Notes: a model not told the origin generated them from the letters alone. DNA of 64,000 bases from Spirochaetota bacterium (GCA_040756435.1 JBFLZD010000001.1:103692-167691); one strand, 5' to 3'; shown: positions 45,818 through 55,877, numbered from the stretch's first letter. A program made the numbers and translations.

Positions 45818-47638
45818 ATGGAATTACACGAGCTAAAACATAACAGGCTCAGAAAGTGGATTGAGGATGCAATAGCATTGATGCAGCCGGAAAATGTATA
45901 TGTATGTGATGGTTCAAAGGCTGAATATGACCGGCTGGCAGAGCAGATGGTTGCTGAAGGGTTGGCTATTCGTTTAAACCAGAAGAAACGCCCTGGCTGC
46001 CTTTTGTTTCGATCAGACCCAAGTGATGTTGCACGTGTTGAAAACAGGACATATATTTCTTCAAAAACAAAAGAAGCCGCTGGTCCAACTAACAACTGGA
46101 TTGATCCTGTGGAGTTGAAACAAACTATGACTGATCTTTACCGCGGTTGTATGCGGGGGCGTACCATGTTTGTCATTCCTTTTTCAATGGGCCCCGTGGG
46201 TTCACCAATAGCAAAAATTGGAGTGGAAATTACTGATTCGCCGTATGTGGTTATCAATATGCATATTATGACTCGCGTGGGCGCAAAGGTGCTGGATGTG
46301 TTAGGCACAGATGGTGAGTTTGTTCCATGTTTTCATTCAGTAGGTAAACCACTTGCAAAAGGTGAAAGTGACAATGGCAGATGGCCCTGTGCACCACTTG
46401 AAAAAAAATATATATCTCATTTTCCTGAAACCCGTGAAATATGGTCGTATGGTTCAGGCTATGGCGGTAATGCGTTGTTAGGAAAAAAGTGTCTGGCACT
46501 CAGAATTGCATCAGTCATGGCGCGCGATGAAGGATGGCTTGCCGAACATATGCTGATATTGAAAATAACCAACCCGGAAGGCAAAACAAAATATATTGCC
46601 GGGGCATTCCCGTCAGCTTGTGGGAAAACAAATTTAGCCATGCTTGTCCCAACAATCCCCGGATGGAAGGTTGAAACGGTTGGCGACGATATTGCCTGGT
46701 TAAAATTTGGAAGTGACGGGCGCTTATATGCCATTAATCCCGAAGCAGGTTTTTTTGGTGTTGCACCGGGTACATCTGAACAATCAAATTACAATGCCAT
46801 GAAAACCATAGAGAAGAATACCATATTCACCAATGTTGCACTTACAAAAGATTTGGATGTATGGTGGGAAGGTATTGGCTATGATCCTGATGGGAAGCTT
46901 ATAGACTGGACGGGTAAAGATTGGATTTATGATAAAAATAATAAGGACCAGGCTCCTGCCGCACATCCCAATTCGCGGTTTACTACACCCGCCAGCCAAT
47001 GCCCGTCCATAGCAAAAGAATGGGAGGATCCCAATGGAGTTCCCATCAGCGCATTTTTATTTGGTGGCAGACGTGCTCATACAATACCCCTGGTACTTGA
47101 ATCAAAAAATTGGCTGCATGGTGTATTTTTGGGGTCGATAGTTGGTTCTGAAGTAACTGCTGCTGCACTGGACCTAAAAGTGGGACAGGTCAGAAGAGAT
47201 CCTTTTGCTATGCTTCCATTCTGTGGCTATCACATGGGTGATTATTTTAAACACTGGATACATATTGCACAGAAAACAACGCCCGATAAGTTGCCAAAAA
47301 TTTATTTTGTTAACTGGTTTAGAAAGACAGATGATGGGAAATGGCTGTGGCCAGGGTATGGCGAAAACAGCAGGGTATTAAAATGGATATTTGAACGATG
47401 TGATGGAAGTGGAAAAGCAATTGAAACACCAATAGGTAATATGCCCACAATAGATGCAATTGACAGGCCATCAAGCGTACCTGTTCAGGATATGGAAGTA
47501 TTGCTGAAAGTTGATACCGAAGGTTGGCTACAGGAGGTTGATGATATCCGTACCAACCATTATCCAAAATTTGGTAATCACCTGCCTGAAGAATTGTATG
47601 CATTACTTGATGAAATGGAAAAAGGCTTACGTAAATAA
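45818..47638 (+). CDS. pckG: Phosphoenolpyruvate carboxykinase (GTP)
   Basis: A 606-residue GTP-type PEPCK. The phosphate-binding loop [13 protein letters not shown] with the reactive Cys, GDDIAWLK (metal site), and [14 protein letters not shown] are all present. It converts oxaloacetate + GTP to PEP + CO2 + GDP for gluconeogenesis. AAAGGATAG precedes the ATG. It is monocistronic, with a strong terminator five bases after its stop. Confidence 0.95.
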   Translation: MELHELKHNRLRKWIEDAIALMQPENVYVCDGSKAEYDRLAEQMVAEGLAIRLNQKKRPGCLLFRSDPSDVARVENRTYISSKTKEAAGPTNNWIDPVELKQTMTDLYRGCMRGRTMFVIPFSMGPVGSPIAKIGVEITDSPYVVINMHIMTRVGAKVLDVLGTDGEFVPCFHSVGKPLAKGESDNGRWPCAPLEKKYISHFPETREIWSYGSGYGGNALLGKKCLALRIASVMARDEGWLAEHMLILKITNPEGKTKYIAGAFPSACGKTNLAMLVPTIPGWKVETVGDDIAWLKFGSDGRLYAINPEAGFFGVAPGTSEQSNYNAMKTIEKNTIFTNVALTKDLDVWWEGIGYDPDGKLIDWTGKDWIYDKNNKDQAPAAHPNSRFTTPASQCPSIAKEWEDPNGVPISAFLFGGRRAHTIPLVLESKNWLHGVFLGSIVGSEVTAAALDLKVGQVRRDPFAMLPFCGYHMGDYFKHWIHIAQKTTPDKLPKIYFVNWFRKTDDGKWLWPGYGENSRVLKWIFERCDGSGKAIETPIGNMPTIDAIDRPSSVPVQDMEVLLKVDTEGWLQEVDDIRTNHYPKFGNHLPEELYALLDEMEKGLRK

Positions 47639-47642
47639 CAAT

Positions 47643-47673
47643 AAAACGGGGTGTAACAAACACCCCGTTTTTT
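47643..47673 (+). terminator. Terminator after pckG
   Basis: AAAACGGGGTG (47643-47653) pairs with CACCCCGTTTT (47661-47671), a seven-base loop, then a short T run. It begins immediately after the pckG stop codon. Confidence 0.92.
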
Positions 47674-47785
47674 AAGCATAGTGCAGATAAAAAAACACTT
47701 GCTAAAAACAATGACTTCCCATACTATTTAGCATTACAATTTTTGATTAACAATATTTATATTATAAATGGTTAGAGAGGTTACC

Positions 47786-48967
47786 ATGTCAGTTGCTACC
47801 TATATTGCTGAAGCCATGACACGCTCGTCATGGATCAGGAAGATGTTTGAAGAGGGGGCTCGTCTTAAAGCACAGTATGGTGAGGAAAATGTCTATGATT
47901 TTAGCTTGGGTAACCCTGATGTTACACCACCACAATCATTTTTTTCAACACTGCAATCGTTAGCATCACAACCCGATCCAAAAGCACATGGCTATATGCC
48001 AAATGCAGGGTTTATGTCTGCACGCGCCATCATTGCAAAAAAAGTTGCAAAAGATCATTCTATAGATATCAGCGGCGATTATGTTATTTTAACCTGTGGT
48101 GCTGCAGGGGGCTTAAATGTTGCATTGAAAACTATATTGAATCCCGGTGAGGAAGTCATAGTGCCTAAACCGTATTTTGTGGAATACGGGTTTTATATTG
48201 CAAATCACAATGGTAGTATAAATTTAGTTTCAACAAAATCGGACTTTGCCCTGGACATTGATTCAATAGAAAAAGCAATTAATGAAAAAACGCGAGCAGT
48301 GCTTATTAATTCTCCCAATAACCCTACAGGGGTTATCTATTCCCATGAAGATATAACCAGATTGGCTGCAGTACTACAGCGTTACTCTGAAAAATTTGGA
48401 AAACCCATTTACCTGCTTTCCGATGAGCCATACCGTGAATTGGTATATGACAATAGTACAGTGCCTAGCATCCTTTCCCATTATTCACATTCAATGGTTG
48501 TTTCATCTTTTTCAAAAACATTATCGCTTCCCGGTGAACGAATAGGATACATTGCAATCAATCCTTCCATGCCAGAAGCTGATATTGTTATGGCAGGGCT
48601 TATATTATGTAATAGAATATTAGGGTTTGTTAATGCGCCTGCTCTTATGCAACGGGTTATAGAAAAAATTGCATTTGATACTGTTGAAGTAAAAGCATAT
48701 TCAACACGGCGAGATATGATTTGTGAAGGATTGCAAAAGGCAGGATATTCATTTGTTAAGCCAAAGGGGGCGTTTTATGTTTTCTGTAAGTCCCCACTGG
48801 ACGATGATGTAGTATTTGTTAAGCATCTTCTTAATTTTAATATACTTGCTGTGCCGGGTGTGGGATTTGGTGGTCCCGGGTATTTTAGATTAGCTTTCTG
48901 TGTACCAGAAAAGGTGATTGAAAAATCCATACCACAATTTAAAAAAGCCCTTGAATCACTTTCATAA
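47786..48967 (+). CDS. Class I/II PLP aminotransferase (aspartate-like)
   Basis: A 393-residue fold-type I aminotransferase. Recognised features: AAGGLNVALKTILNPGEEVI, NSPNNPTGVIY, DEPYRELVYD, and SSFSKTLSLPGERIGY with the PLP-binding Lys. Substrate preference (Asp, Ala or aromatic) cannot be told. ATG at 47786 has GAGAGG upstream and is preferred over 47768. The signal-peptidase-like gene follows after ten bases. Confidence 0.88.
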   Translation: MSVATYIAEAMTRSSWIRKMFEEGARLKAQYGEENVYDFSLGNPDVTPPQSFFSTLQSLASQPDPKAHGYMPNAGFMSARAIIAKKVAKDHSIDISGDYVILTCGAAGGLNVALKTILNPGEEVIVPKPYFVEYGFYIANHNGSINLVSTKSDFALDIDSIEKAINEKTRAVLINSPNNPTGVIYSHEDITRLAAVLQRYSEKFGKPIYLLSDEPYRELVYDNSTVPSILSHYSHSMVVSSFSKTLSLPGERIGYIAINPSMPEADIVMAGLILCNRILGFVNAPALMQRVIEKIAFDTVEVKAYSTRRDMICEGLQKAGYSFVKPKGAFYVFCKSPLDDDVVFVKHLLNFNILAVPGVGFGGPGYFRLAFCVPEKVIEKSIPQFKKALESLS

Positions 48968-48977
48968 AAAATTGGCC

Positions 48978-49496
48978 ATGATTGAACAAAAAGATTCATT
49001 TAATGTTTTTGCTAAAGTTTTGTTTGCAGTGGTAGGGTTTATAGTTGGGTTTATTGCTATACGCCTTTTTTTTATTCCGGTAAAGATTGACAACTCCTTA
49101 ATGGAGCCCACTTTTACAGTCAATGATTATGTGTGGTTTTATAAAACAAAAAATGTTGATTCAGGTTCGATAGTTCTTTACAAAAGCCCACTTACAGGAA
49201 AACTTGTAAGCAGGGTGATTGCTAGATCTGGTGAAACGGTAGAGATAGTTAATAAAGTGCTGTATGTAAATGGGATAAAATATGCACCAGCGTGGGCAGT
49301 TAAAAAAAGCGATACACGGATATTCCCTTCCCGATATGTAAACCGGGATAATATGAACACAATAACCGTGCCTGATGGTCATGTTTTTGTATTGAACGAT
49401 AACTGGGATACTCCCAATGATAGCAGGCTATTTGGTGTCATTGCAATTGAAGACATTGTTGGGAAATATTTATTCAAGATTTCACTTAAAAAGTGA
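48978..49496 (+). CDS. Signal peptidase I-like protein lacking a standard Ser-Lys dyad
   Basis: A 172-residue protein with an N-terminal membrane segment and S26-type boxes. Box B reads NSLMEPTF, where the residue directly before Met is Leu rather than the nucleophilic Ser. In box D the catalytic Lys of the usual KRVIGLPGD is absent (VSRVIARSGE). Box E LNDNWDTPNDSRLFG is well kept. The fold is therefore clearly signal-peptidase-like but catalysis by the usual dyad is unlikely. ATG at 48978 is preferred to 48918, as the latter overlaps the aminotransferase. Confidence 0.78.
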   Translation: MIEQKDSFNVFAKVLFAVVGFIVGFIAIRLFFIPVKIDNSLMEPTFTVNDYVWFYKTKNVDSGSIVLYKSPLTGKLVSRVIARSGETVEIVNKVLYVNGIKYAPAWAVKKSDTRIFPSRYVNRDNMNTITVPDGHVFVLNDNWDTPNDSRLFGVIAIEDIVGKYLFKISLKK

Positions 49497-49510
49497 AGTG
49501 TATGGTGCTA

Positions 49511-49685
49511 TGGGGCCATCTCAAAAGTAATGTCTTTGCAAAGACTTTGGCTTTTCTGTCATTGCGAGGAGCAAGTGACGAAGCAATCCCATTTTTGATG
49601 GTATTGAGACTGCCACGCTGCGCTCGCAGTGACGTACACACTATGGACATTGTGTGCCCCACAGTTTCTTTTGAGACATCTCCTT
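49511..49685. repeat. Solo internal repeat module (TCATTGCGAG family)
   Basis: Starts with TGGGGCCATCTCAAAAGTAA and ends GTTTCTTTTGAGACATCTCC, with a central hairpin of the family (TCATTGCGAGGAGCAAGTGA... and ...CGCTCGCAGTGACG). It lies 14 bases after the signal-peptidase-like gene and just before the end of the convergent HEAT gene. Confidence 0.75.
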
Positions 49686-49695
49686 GCTGAAATTG

Positions 49696-50517
49696 TTATT
49701 GCTGTTGTTTTTCTTTTTTATCCACTACAAATCTGAAAGAGCCCAACTGCTCAACCATCTCTTCATTAAATTTCTTACGGGACAGTATATAAATGCTATT
49801 CTCCATTTCGTTTGCAACCCACCATACTGATTCAATCTCAAGTGCTTTCATTATATCTTCAAGTGCAGGCGTTCCTACTGATTTTACCAGAAAATGTGAT
49901 GCCCAGTAGCGTACCAGTGGGCTTTTATGTGTCAATGATTTACGCATAAGTGCTTCATTTTCGGGCTTATTCTGGTTAAGTGTGTACTGGATATATGCAG
50001 CAATGACCTTAATTTCCGGGTCATCGCTGTTTGCAAGCTGGGCAATGTCCGATGCTAAGGAACTGTCGCAATATACACTTGATACCATGAGCGCTTCCCA
50101 TTTAATGTCTTTATTGGAATCAGCAAGACCTTGCTTTACAACCGTTATAGCCTCTGGGGTAGGCTTAAAAAAACGAAGAGCAAAAATAATTGCACGCTTA
50201 ACCTCAGTGTTGTCCTCTTTTTTGTAGCGTTCAACTAAATAGGGTATTGCACGATCATCTTTAAGCCGTCCCAATGAAATAGCCGCTGCCTGGCGTACCC
50301 GCACGCCTAAAGACTGGTTTTCTGACTGAAATGATTGGTCAAGATATTTAACCAGGTACCAGAAAGCCTTTTTATTCCCGGAATAGCCTAACGTGTACAT
50401 GGCAGTGATTCGTTGTTCCCAGGTACCGTTTTTCAGCATTTCTATATAATCATCAGCCAGAAGTATTTCTGTAAAAACAAATAATGAAATAACAAGTGAT
50501 AGTATTCGGTATTTCAT
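49696..50517 (-). CDS. Exported HEAT-repeat protein
   Basis: A 273-residue exported protein with a signal peptide (MKYRILSLVISLFVFTEILLA). The mature region is built of about five HEAT-type helical repeats (for example VRQAAAISLGRLKDDRAIPYL and VKRAIIFALRFFKPTPEAI). HEAT repeats act as protein-interaction scaffolds. ATG at 50517 has GAGG nine bases upstream and gives the signal peptide. It is monocistronic. Confidence 0.85.
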   Translation of the reverse strand: MKYRILSLVISLFVFTEILLADDYIEMLKNGTWEQRITAMYTLGYSGNKKAFWYLVKYLDQSFQSENQSLGVRVRQAAAISLGRLKDDRAIPYLVERYKKEDNTEVKRAIIFALRFFKPTPEAITVVKQGLADSNKDIKWEALMVSSVYCDSSLASDIAQLANSDDPEIKVIAAYIQYTLNQNKPENEALMRKSLTHKSPLVRYWASHFLVKSVGTPALEDIMKALEIESVWWVANEMENSIYILSRKKFNEEMVEQLGSFRFVVDKKEKQQQ

Positions 50518-50724
50518 GGTAACAGTCCTCTTAATATATTCAAATGTCACATTACCCATACGATATATAATTTCATATTTTTATACTGAAGTATAATTAC
50601 AGTAACTATCGCCTTAAATAGGGAATATGTAATGGTGAATGTGTTCTATTAATTCAAACATAATAAAGATATAATAAAAAACTCAATTAAAATTTAATTT
50701 TTTTTCCTTGCATTTACAAGGTTA

Positions 50725-50753
50725 TTGACAATTTTAATAAATATTAATACAAT
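50725..50753 (+). promoter_or_regulatory. Sigma-70 promoter of the paaK-ACT-iorAB operon
   Basis: Perfect -35 TTGACA at 50725-50730, a 17-base spacer, then TACAAT at 50748-50753 (five of six -10 positions). It lies 52 bases before the paaK ATG at 50806. Confidence 0.7.
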
Positions 50754-50805
50754 TTACATTCTTAAAAAATTGAAAAAATATATAGCCATAAAAAAGGAGC
50801 CGGCA

Positions 50806-52110
50806 ATGTTCAATAAACAGTATGAAGCAATGGAAATTAAAAAGTTAAAGGAATTGCAGCTTGAGCGATTGAAGTGGTCATTGAAGCATGCGTATAATAA
50901 TGTCCCCTATTATCGCCAGTCATTTGATAAGGCAGGGTTTAATCCTGATAAATTCTCTTCGCTTGATGATCTGAAACATGTGCCATTTTTAATGAAGCAG
51001 GCCATGCGTGATAATTATCCGTTTGGCCTTTTTGCTGTTCCCATGGAAAAAGTTGTACGCATTCACTCATCATCCGGCACAACTGGCAATGCTACAGTAG
51101 TTGGATATACAAAAAATGATATTGAGGTGTGGGCTGAAGTAATGGCTCGTACTATCGCCGCTGCAGGTGGTACTGAGAAAGACATTATTCAAGTGGCATA
51201 CGGGTATGGTCTTTTTACCGGTGGTCTGGGAGCACACTATGGGGCCGAAAAGTTAGGAGCTACTGTTATCCCTATTTCAGGTGGCAATACTGAACGGCAA
51301 CTGATGTTAATAAAAGATTTTGGTACCACGATGCTGGCATGTACACCTTCGTATGCAATCAACATGGCTGACTTTGTTGAAAAAAAGATGAAGGATTTTG
51401 ACTTTAGAAAAACTAAATTGAGAGCAGGTATATTTGGTGCTGAACCATGGACTGAAAGCATGCGAAAAGAGATTGAAAGCCGCATGGGTATTGATGCCTA
51501 CGATATCTATGGTTTAAGTGAGGTTATAGGACCAGGCGTATCGTGCGAGTGCAGCGAAAAGTCAGGTTTACATGTATTTGAAGATCATTTTTATGTTGAG
51601 GTGATAGATCCCCAAACAGGTGAGGTGTTGCCAGAAGGAGAAAAAGGTGAGATTGTGTATACATCGCTTACCAAGGAGGCATGTCCGGTGATACGGTATC
51701 GTTCACGCGATATTACAAGGATTTATCGTGACGCGTGTAAATGTGGGCGTACTTTAATAAAGATGGAAAAAGTTACTGGCCGAAGCGACGATATGCTCAT
51801 TATACGTGGTGTCAATGTATTTCCGATGCAGATAGAAGCGGTGCTCATGGAAATAGAAGGTACCGAGCCACACTACCAGATTATAGTGGACCGCAAAGGT
51901 GCACTGGATGATGTTGAAATAATGGTTGAGGTAAACGAAAAGATATTCACTGATGAATTGGGTGCATTGAAAGGTCTTGCTGAAAGGATTGAGCAGCGCA
52001 TACGAAGTGCTTTAGGGATAAGTGCCAAGATTACACTGGTTGAGCCAAGCACGTTACAGCGCAGTGAAGGAAAAGCAAAACGAGTAATTGATAAGCGACA
52101 GCTCTCATAA
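50806..52110 (+). CDS. Phenylacetate-CoA ligase (PaaK-type)
   Basis: A 434-residue adenylate-forming ligase of the PaaK family. The phosphate-binding loop [30 protein letters not shown], and the C-terminal [15 protein letters not shown] and [11 protein letters not shown] motifs are present. It activates aryl acids such as phenylacetate, or indoleacetate, to CoA thioesters. ATG at 50806 has AAGGAG eight bases upstream and gives family length. It begins an operon with an ACT-domain protein and iorA/iorB, the usual setting for aryl-acid metabolism. Confidence 0.93.
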   Translation: MFNKQYEAMEIKKLKELQLERLKWSLKHAYNNVPYYRQSFDKAGFNPDKFSSLDDLKHVPFLMKQAMRDNYPFGLFAVPMEKVVRIHSSSGTTGNATVVGYTKNDIEVWAEVMARTIAAAGGTEKDIIQVAYGYGLFTGGLGAHYGAEKLGATVIPISGGNTERQLMLIKDFGTTMLACTPSYAINMADFVEKKMKDFDFRKTKLRAGIFGAEPWTESMRKEIESRMGIDAYDIYGLSEVIGPGVSCECSEKSGLHVFEDHFYVEVIDPQTGEVLPEGEKGEIVYTSLTKEACPVIRYRSRDITRIYRDACKCGRTLIKMEKVTGRSDDMLIIRGVNVFPMQIEAVLMEIEGTEPHYQIIVDRKGALDDVEIMVEVNEKIFTDELGALKGLAERIEQRIRSALGISAKITLVEPSTLQRSEGKAKRVIDKRQLS

Positions 52111-52135
52111 AAAGATTAAGGTATGGAGGAAAACA

Positions 52136-52567
52136 ATGAATGTTACACAGTTATCACTTTTTTTGGAAAACAAACCCGGACATTTGCTCAATGCTCTTAA
52201 AGTACTTGCTGATGAAAATGTTAATATACTCACGTTAACCATTGCTGAGGTAGCTGATTTTGGTATAGTTAGAATGATCGTCAATAAACCTCAAAAAGCA
52301 CTGGAATCTCTTCGTCAGCATAAATTTGTTTGTTCACCAACTGATGTACTGGCAATTGAACTTGATGACAAACCTGGCTCTTTGATGAAAGCGCTGGAGA
52401 CATTTTCAAAAAGAAATTTAAATATAGAGTATATGTATGCATTTACTGAAAAACGAGGTGATAAAGCGGTAATGATATTTAAATTTGCTGATATTGAATT
52501 GGCAAAGAAAGCTCTTCTTGAAGAAGGGTTTAATGTTGTGAAAAAGATTGATTTGATTGGAGAATAA
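52136..52567 (+). CDS. Two-ACT-domain regulatory protein
   Basis: A 143-residue protein made of two ACT domains: FLENKPGHLLNALKVLADENVNIL and DDKPGSLMKALETFSKRNLNIEYM. ACT domains bind amino acids or related ligands. GGAGG lies just before the ATG at 52136. Two-ACT proteins are often encoded next to paaK and iorAB, so it may sense an aromatic amino acid or its keto acid for the operon (inference). Confidence 0.88.
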   Translation: MNVTQLSLFLENKPGHLLNALKVLADENVNILTLTIAEVADFGIVRMIVNKPQKALESLRQHKFVCSPTDVLAIELDDKPGSLMKALETFSKRNLNIEYMYAFTEKRGDKAVMIFKFADIELAKKALLEEGFNVVKKIDLIGE

Positions 52568-52571
52568 AACA

Positions 52572-54128
52572 ATGCAAAAAAAGGTAATGCTGGGCAATGA
52601 AGCTATAGCCCGTGGTGCGTATGAAGCCGGGTGTATAGTTGCTGCTGCGTATCCCGGTACGCCCAGTACAGAAATTCTGGAAACAATAGCAGCAGAATAT
52701 CCAGATATTAAAGCACAGTGGTCACCCAATGAAAAGGTGGCATTAGAGGTTGTAGCAGGTGCTTCGGTTGCGGGTGCTCGGGCAATGGCAGCCATGAAAC
52801 ACGTGGGCTTAAATGTAGCAGCCGATCCGCTTTTTACATTTTCATACACCGGAGTCAATGGTGGTTTTGTTATTATTAATGCGGATGACCCGGGAGCATG
52901 GAGTTCACAGAATGAGCAGGATAACCGCCATTATGCACGTGCTGCAAAATTACCAATGATTGAACCCACAAGCCCTGAAGAAGCACGCAAATACACTAAA
53001 TTAGCGTTTGAATTATCTGAACAGTTTGATCGCCCTGTTATTGTACGCATTACTACCCGTATTGCTCATTCTCAGGGTATTGTTACCTTAGAAGAACCAA
53101 ATAAACCTGAATTAAAACCATTTGTGCGTAATCCTCAAAAATATGTCATGATACCTGCCCATGCACGCCCCCGGCATGTATTTATTGAAGAGCAGATGCT
53201 GAAATTAAAAGAATATTCAAATACATGTGAACTGAATTCTATAGAATGGAATTCAAAAAAGCGTGGAGTTATTACTAATGGCGTTGCATACCAGTATGTG
53301 AAGGATGTGTGCCCGGATGCGTCAATATTAAAGATTGGGGTAGCATGGCCTCTGCCTGATGCAAAGATTCATGAATTTTGTAGTAATGTTGAAGAACTAT
53401 ATGTAGTAGAAGAACTTGACCCATTTATTGAAGATTATGTACGGGCATTGGGATACAAGCCAGTTGGGAAAGAAATAATCCCTTTATGTGGAGAGTTAAC
53501 CCCTGAAATAATAGATATGGCAATCAATAAGAAACGGCCAAAGAATGAAATACCGGTGTATTCCGGTACAATACCCGGAAGGCCACCGGCGTTATGTAAA
53601 GGGTGCCCCCATGGTTTTGTATTTGAGGTATTAAAAAAGTTAGATGTTGTTGTTAATGGCGATATTGGCTGTTATACACTGGCAGTGTTACCACCCTATT
53701 CTGCAATGCACACCCAAGGTTGTATGGGTGCAAGTATTGGGATGCATTTGGGTTTTGAAAAAGCACGTGGGGAAGAGATGGCGCGAAACAGTGTTGCAGT
53801 TATTGGTGATTCAACATTTGTTCATTCAGGGATAACCCCTTTAATCGACTTAGTATACAATAAGGGTACTGGTACAGTCATAATTCTGGATAACCGTGTA
53901 ACAGCAATGACGGGACATCAGGACCACCCTGCTACAGGAAGGACTTTAAAAGGTGAAGAAACCCATGAACTGGATTTAGAGCTTTTGTGCAAGGCAGTTG
54001 GTGTAAAACGAGTACGAAAAATTGACCCAAAAAATATAGAAGAATTTGAAAAAGCTGTTCGTGAAGAGATGGCAACAAAAGAGCCGTCAGTTATTATTTC
54101 GTTGCGGAAATGTATTTTGACAAAGTAA
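52572..54128 (+). CDS. iorA: Indolepyruvate ferredoxin oxidoreductase alpha subunit lacking ferredoxin domain
   Basis: A 518-residue IorA. The N-terminal pyrimidine domain opens with LGNEAIARGAYEAGCIVAAAYPGTPSTE; the thiamine-diphosphate domain carries GDIGCYTL and GDSTFVHSG, and CKGCPHG lies between them. The enzyme oxidatively decarboxylates aryl-pyruvates to aryl-acetyl-CoA and reduces ferredoxin. The chain stops after SLRKCILTK, so the C-terminal double [4Fe-4S] ferredoxin domain of typical IorA (about 80 more residues) is missing. ATG at 52572 has GGAG upstream. Confidence 0.92.
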   Translation: MQKKVMLGNEAIARGAYEAGCIVAAAYPGTPSTEILETIAAEYPDIKAQWSPNEKVALEVVAGASVAGARAMAAMKHVGLNVAADPLFTFSYTGVNGGFVIINADDPGAWSSQNEQDNRHYARAAKLPMIEPTSPEEARKYTKLAFELSEQFDRPVIVRITTRIAHSQGIVTLEEPNKPELKPFVRNPQKYVMIPAHARPRHVFIEEQMLKLKEYSNTCELNSIEWNSKKRGVITNGVAYQYVKDVCPDASILKIGVAWPLPDAKIHEFCSNVEELYVVEELDPFIEDYVRALGYKPVGKEIIPLCGELTPEIIDMAINKKRPKNEIPVYSGTIPGRPPALCKGCPHGFVFEVLKKLDVVVNGDIGCYTLAVLPPYSAMHTQGCMGASIGMHLGFEKARGEEMARNSVAVIGDSTFVHSGITPLIDLVYNKGTGTVIILDNRVTAMTGHQDHPATGRTLKGEETHELDLELLCKAVGVKRVRKIDPKNIEEFEKAVREEMATKEPSVIISLRKCILTK

Positions 54129-54140
54129 AGGATGAATACT

Positions 54141-54719
54141 ATGAAGAATATAATCTTTGCTGGCGTTGGTGGCCAGGGGGTAATACTTGCAAGCAAAATC
54201 TTAATGCAGGTTGCCATGAATGCAGGGTATGATGTCAAGGAGTCTGAAGTTCATGGCATGGCACAGCGTGGTGGCAGTGTTGATTGCCATGTCAGATTTG
54301 ATAAAAAGGTATATTCGCCACTTATTGAAAAAGGAACAGCCGATTTTGTGGTGGCACTGGAGTTACTTGAAGCTATGAGAAAACTGGACTATCTATCGCC
54401 ACAGGGGATGCTTATTGTTAACAGGTTTAAGGTAAACCCTGCCCCTGTGGAAGCAGGGCTTGCAAAATATCCTGAAGATATTGAAAGCTGGCTGTGCAGC
54501 CATGTGCCCCGATGCCATGTGGTTGATACAACCCAGGCATTAAAAGAAGCTGGTTCAAGCAGGGCGCTCAATATAGTAATGCTGGGAGTTTTATCTAATT
54601 TTCTTGAATTTGATCAGAAGGCATGGGAAGAAGCAATACGACAGAGTGTTAAGGAAAAGTATGTAGATATGAATATAAAAGCATTTAACTTAGGGAAGAA
54701 TATTCCTGTATCAGGGTAG
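54141..54719 (+). CDS. iorB: Indolepyruvate ferredoxin oxidoreductase beta subunit
   Basis: A 192-residue IorB, the gamma-type domain of 2-oxoacid:ferredoxin oxidoreductases. It carries GVGGQGVILASKILMQVA and SEVHGMAQRGGSVDCHVRF, and completes the active enzyme with IorA. An AAAGG site nine bases upstream favours ATG 54141 over the in-frame ATG at 54132. It follows iorA by about a dozen bases. Confidence 0.92.
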   Translation: MKNIIFAGVGGQGVILASKILMQVAMNAGYDVKESEVHGMAQRGGSVDCHVRFDKKVYSPLIEKGTADFVVALELLEAMRKLDYLSPQGMLIVNRFKVNPAPVEAGLAKYPEDIESWLCSHVPRCHVVDTTQALKEAGSSRALNIVMLGVLSNFLEFDQKAWEEAIRQSVKEKYVDMNIKAFNLGKNIPVSG

Positions 54720-54837
54720 ATAGTAATTTTTTTAAAACATTGAAAAAATGAGCAAATTGTCTTTCGTTAGTAAGAGGGGATATCTCATTTTAACACACTA
54801 TATTATTAATTCCATTTTTTCTATGGAGGAAAACCAA

Positions 54838-55485
54838 TTGGCTACACATCCCTATTATAATCGTTATAGAATCAGTGTTATTATTATATTAATAGCTGTA
54901 TATGTAAGCTGTAGTTCTGGCAAGCCCAAAGAACTTCATGAAAATCTGCCTAAGATGAAGACCATCAAAAAAATAGCTGTGATGGTTAGAATTCCATCAA
55001 GCAGCCCTATTGAGTATGCACGGTATACCAAAACCCTGCAGGCGATGTTAGCTGGGTATACACAAAAAAAAGAAATGATTGTTATTTTAGAGGAATTACC
55101 TGCACTTACTGTTTTTCAGTCTAATGACGATAGGTTTTTCCAGACATCATTAGAAGGTGAATTTTTATATTATAAAGCAACCGGGATAGTAAATTCATAT
55201 TGTTTCAAGAATAAAAATGAATTACAATCGTTATTTGAAAAGTATGGATGTGATCTACTGGTAGTCTATGAGCCATATGGTGTGGTATCGTATGGGATGG
55301 GCTTTATGGATTATGACTCGGTTATGGTTATTGTAAATAAAGAATTAAAAATTACATATTTTGACTATAATCATGACCGAAAAGAAACTAACGAATTTTC
55401 CACTGAAGTTTTGTGGGATTTTCTGCTCAATGAAATTAATACACGGTGTGTAAATACATTAATGGAACTTGGCTTTATCAAATGA
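54838..55485 (+). CDS. Lipoprotein with unusual TTG start
   Basis: A 215-residue lipoprotein. The start is TTG at 54838, eight bases after a clear GGAGG; ATG at 54748 further upstream lacks a site. A hydrophobic segment ends in IAVYVSC (lipobox). The mature part has alternating strands, for example KKIAVMVRIPSSSPIEYA and DLLVVYEPYGVVSYGMG. No family recognised. It stands between iorB and the tmRNA. Confidence 0.6.
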   Translation: MATHPYYNRYRISVIIILIAVYVSCSSGKPKELHENLPKMKTIKKIAVMVRIPSSSPIEYARYTKTLQAMLAGYTQKKEMIVILEELPALTVFQSNDDRFFQTSLEGEFLYYKATGIVNSYCFKNKNELQSLFEKYGCDLLVVYEPYGVVSYGMGFMDYDSVMVIVNKELKITYFDYNHDRKETNEFSTEVLWDFLLNEINTRCVNTLMELGFIK

Positions 55486-55490
55486 TTTTT

Positions 55491-55839
55491 TGGAGACGGC
55501 GGGAGTCGAACCCGCGTCCTACAACACATACCTACAGCCTCTACATGCTTATCCTGTTCATTTGTCTTATCACTGGTTAGGGGAACAGGAACCCGCCCCG
55601 GTGAGCAAATCCTTACAGTTTTGCTATTGAGCCAGGATCAAAACTCAATAACTATCCTCTGTATCTTACGCCTTTATCATCCCCAGAGGAGCGGGATCGA
55701 TAAAGACGCCCGCAGGGATTAAGCTGCGAGTGCTAAATCGTTGTTTGCACTTATTTTAACCTGCCAGTTTTTACGAGCCAGCAGAAACTCGGCATGCAAC
55801 TGTAGACACGTCATTGCAGTCGAAACCAAGATCGTCCCC
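55491..55839 (-). ncRNA. ssrA: tmRNA (SsrA)
   Basis: Read on the minus strand, the RNA begins GGGGACGATCTTGGTTTCGAC and ends in a T-arm-like GGTTCGACTCCCGCC and CCA, the two halves of the alanine-tRNA-like part. The tag is in an open frame from GCA to TAA (55719-55748) and encodes ANNDLALAA, close to other bacterial tags. Pseudoknot regions follow. SmpB, its partner, is at 27830. A segment of the RNA closely resembles the start of 16S rRNA (see findings). Confidence 0.95.
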
Positions 55840-55847
55840 TTTCATAT

Positions 55848-55877
55848 ATAATATACAATAAGATGTACAAATGTCAA
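55848..55877 (-). promoter_or_regulatory. Promoter of tmRNA
   Basis: On the minus strand TTGACA (55877-55872) and TATTAT (55853-55848) are separated by 18 bases. Transcription would start near 55840, matching the predicted 5' end of the tmRNA. Confidence 0.75.

Noticed and set aside
55626..55649. Partial 16S rRNA gene
   Set aside because: Only about 18 bases match, and the surrounding sequence is clearly tmRNA.
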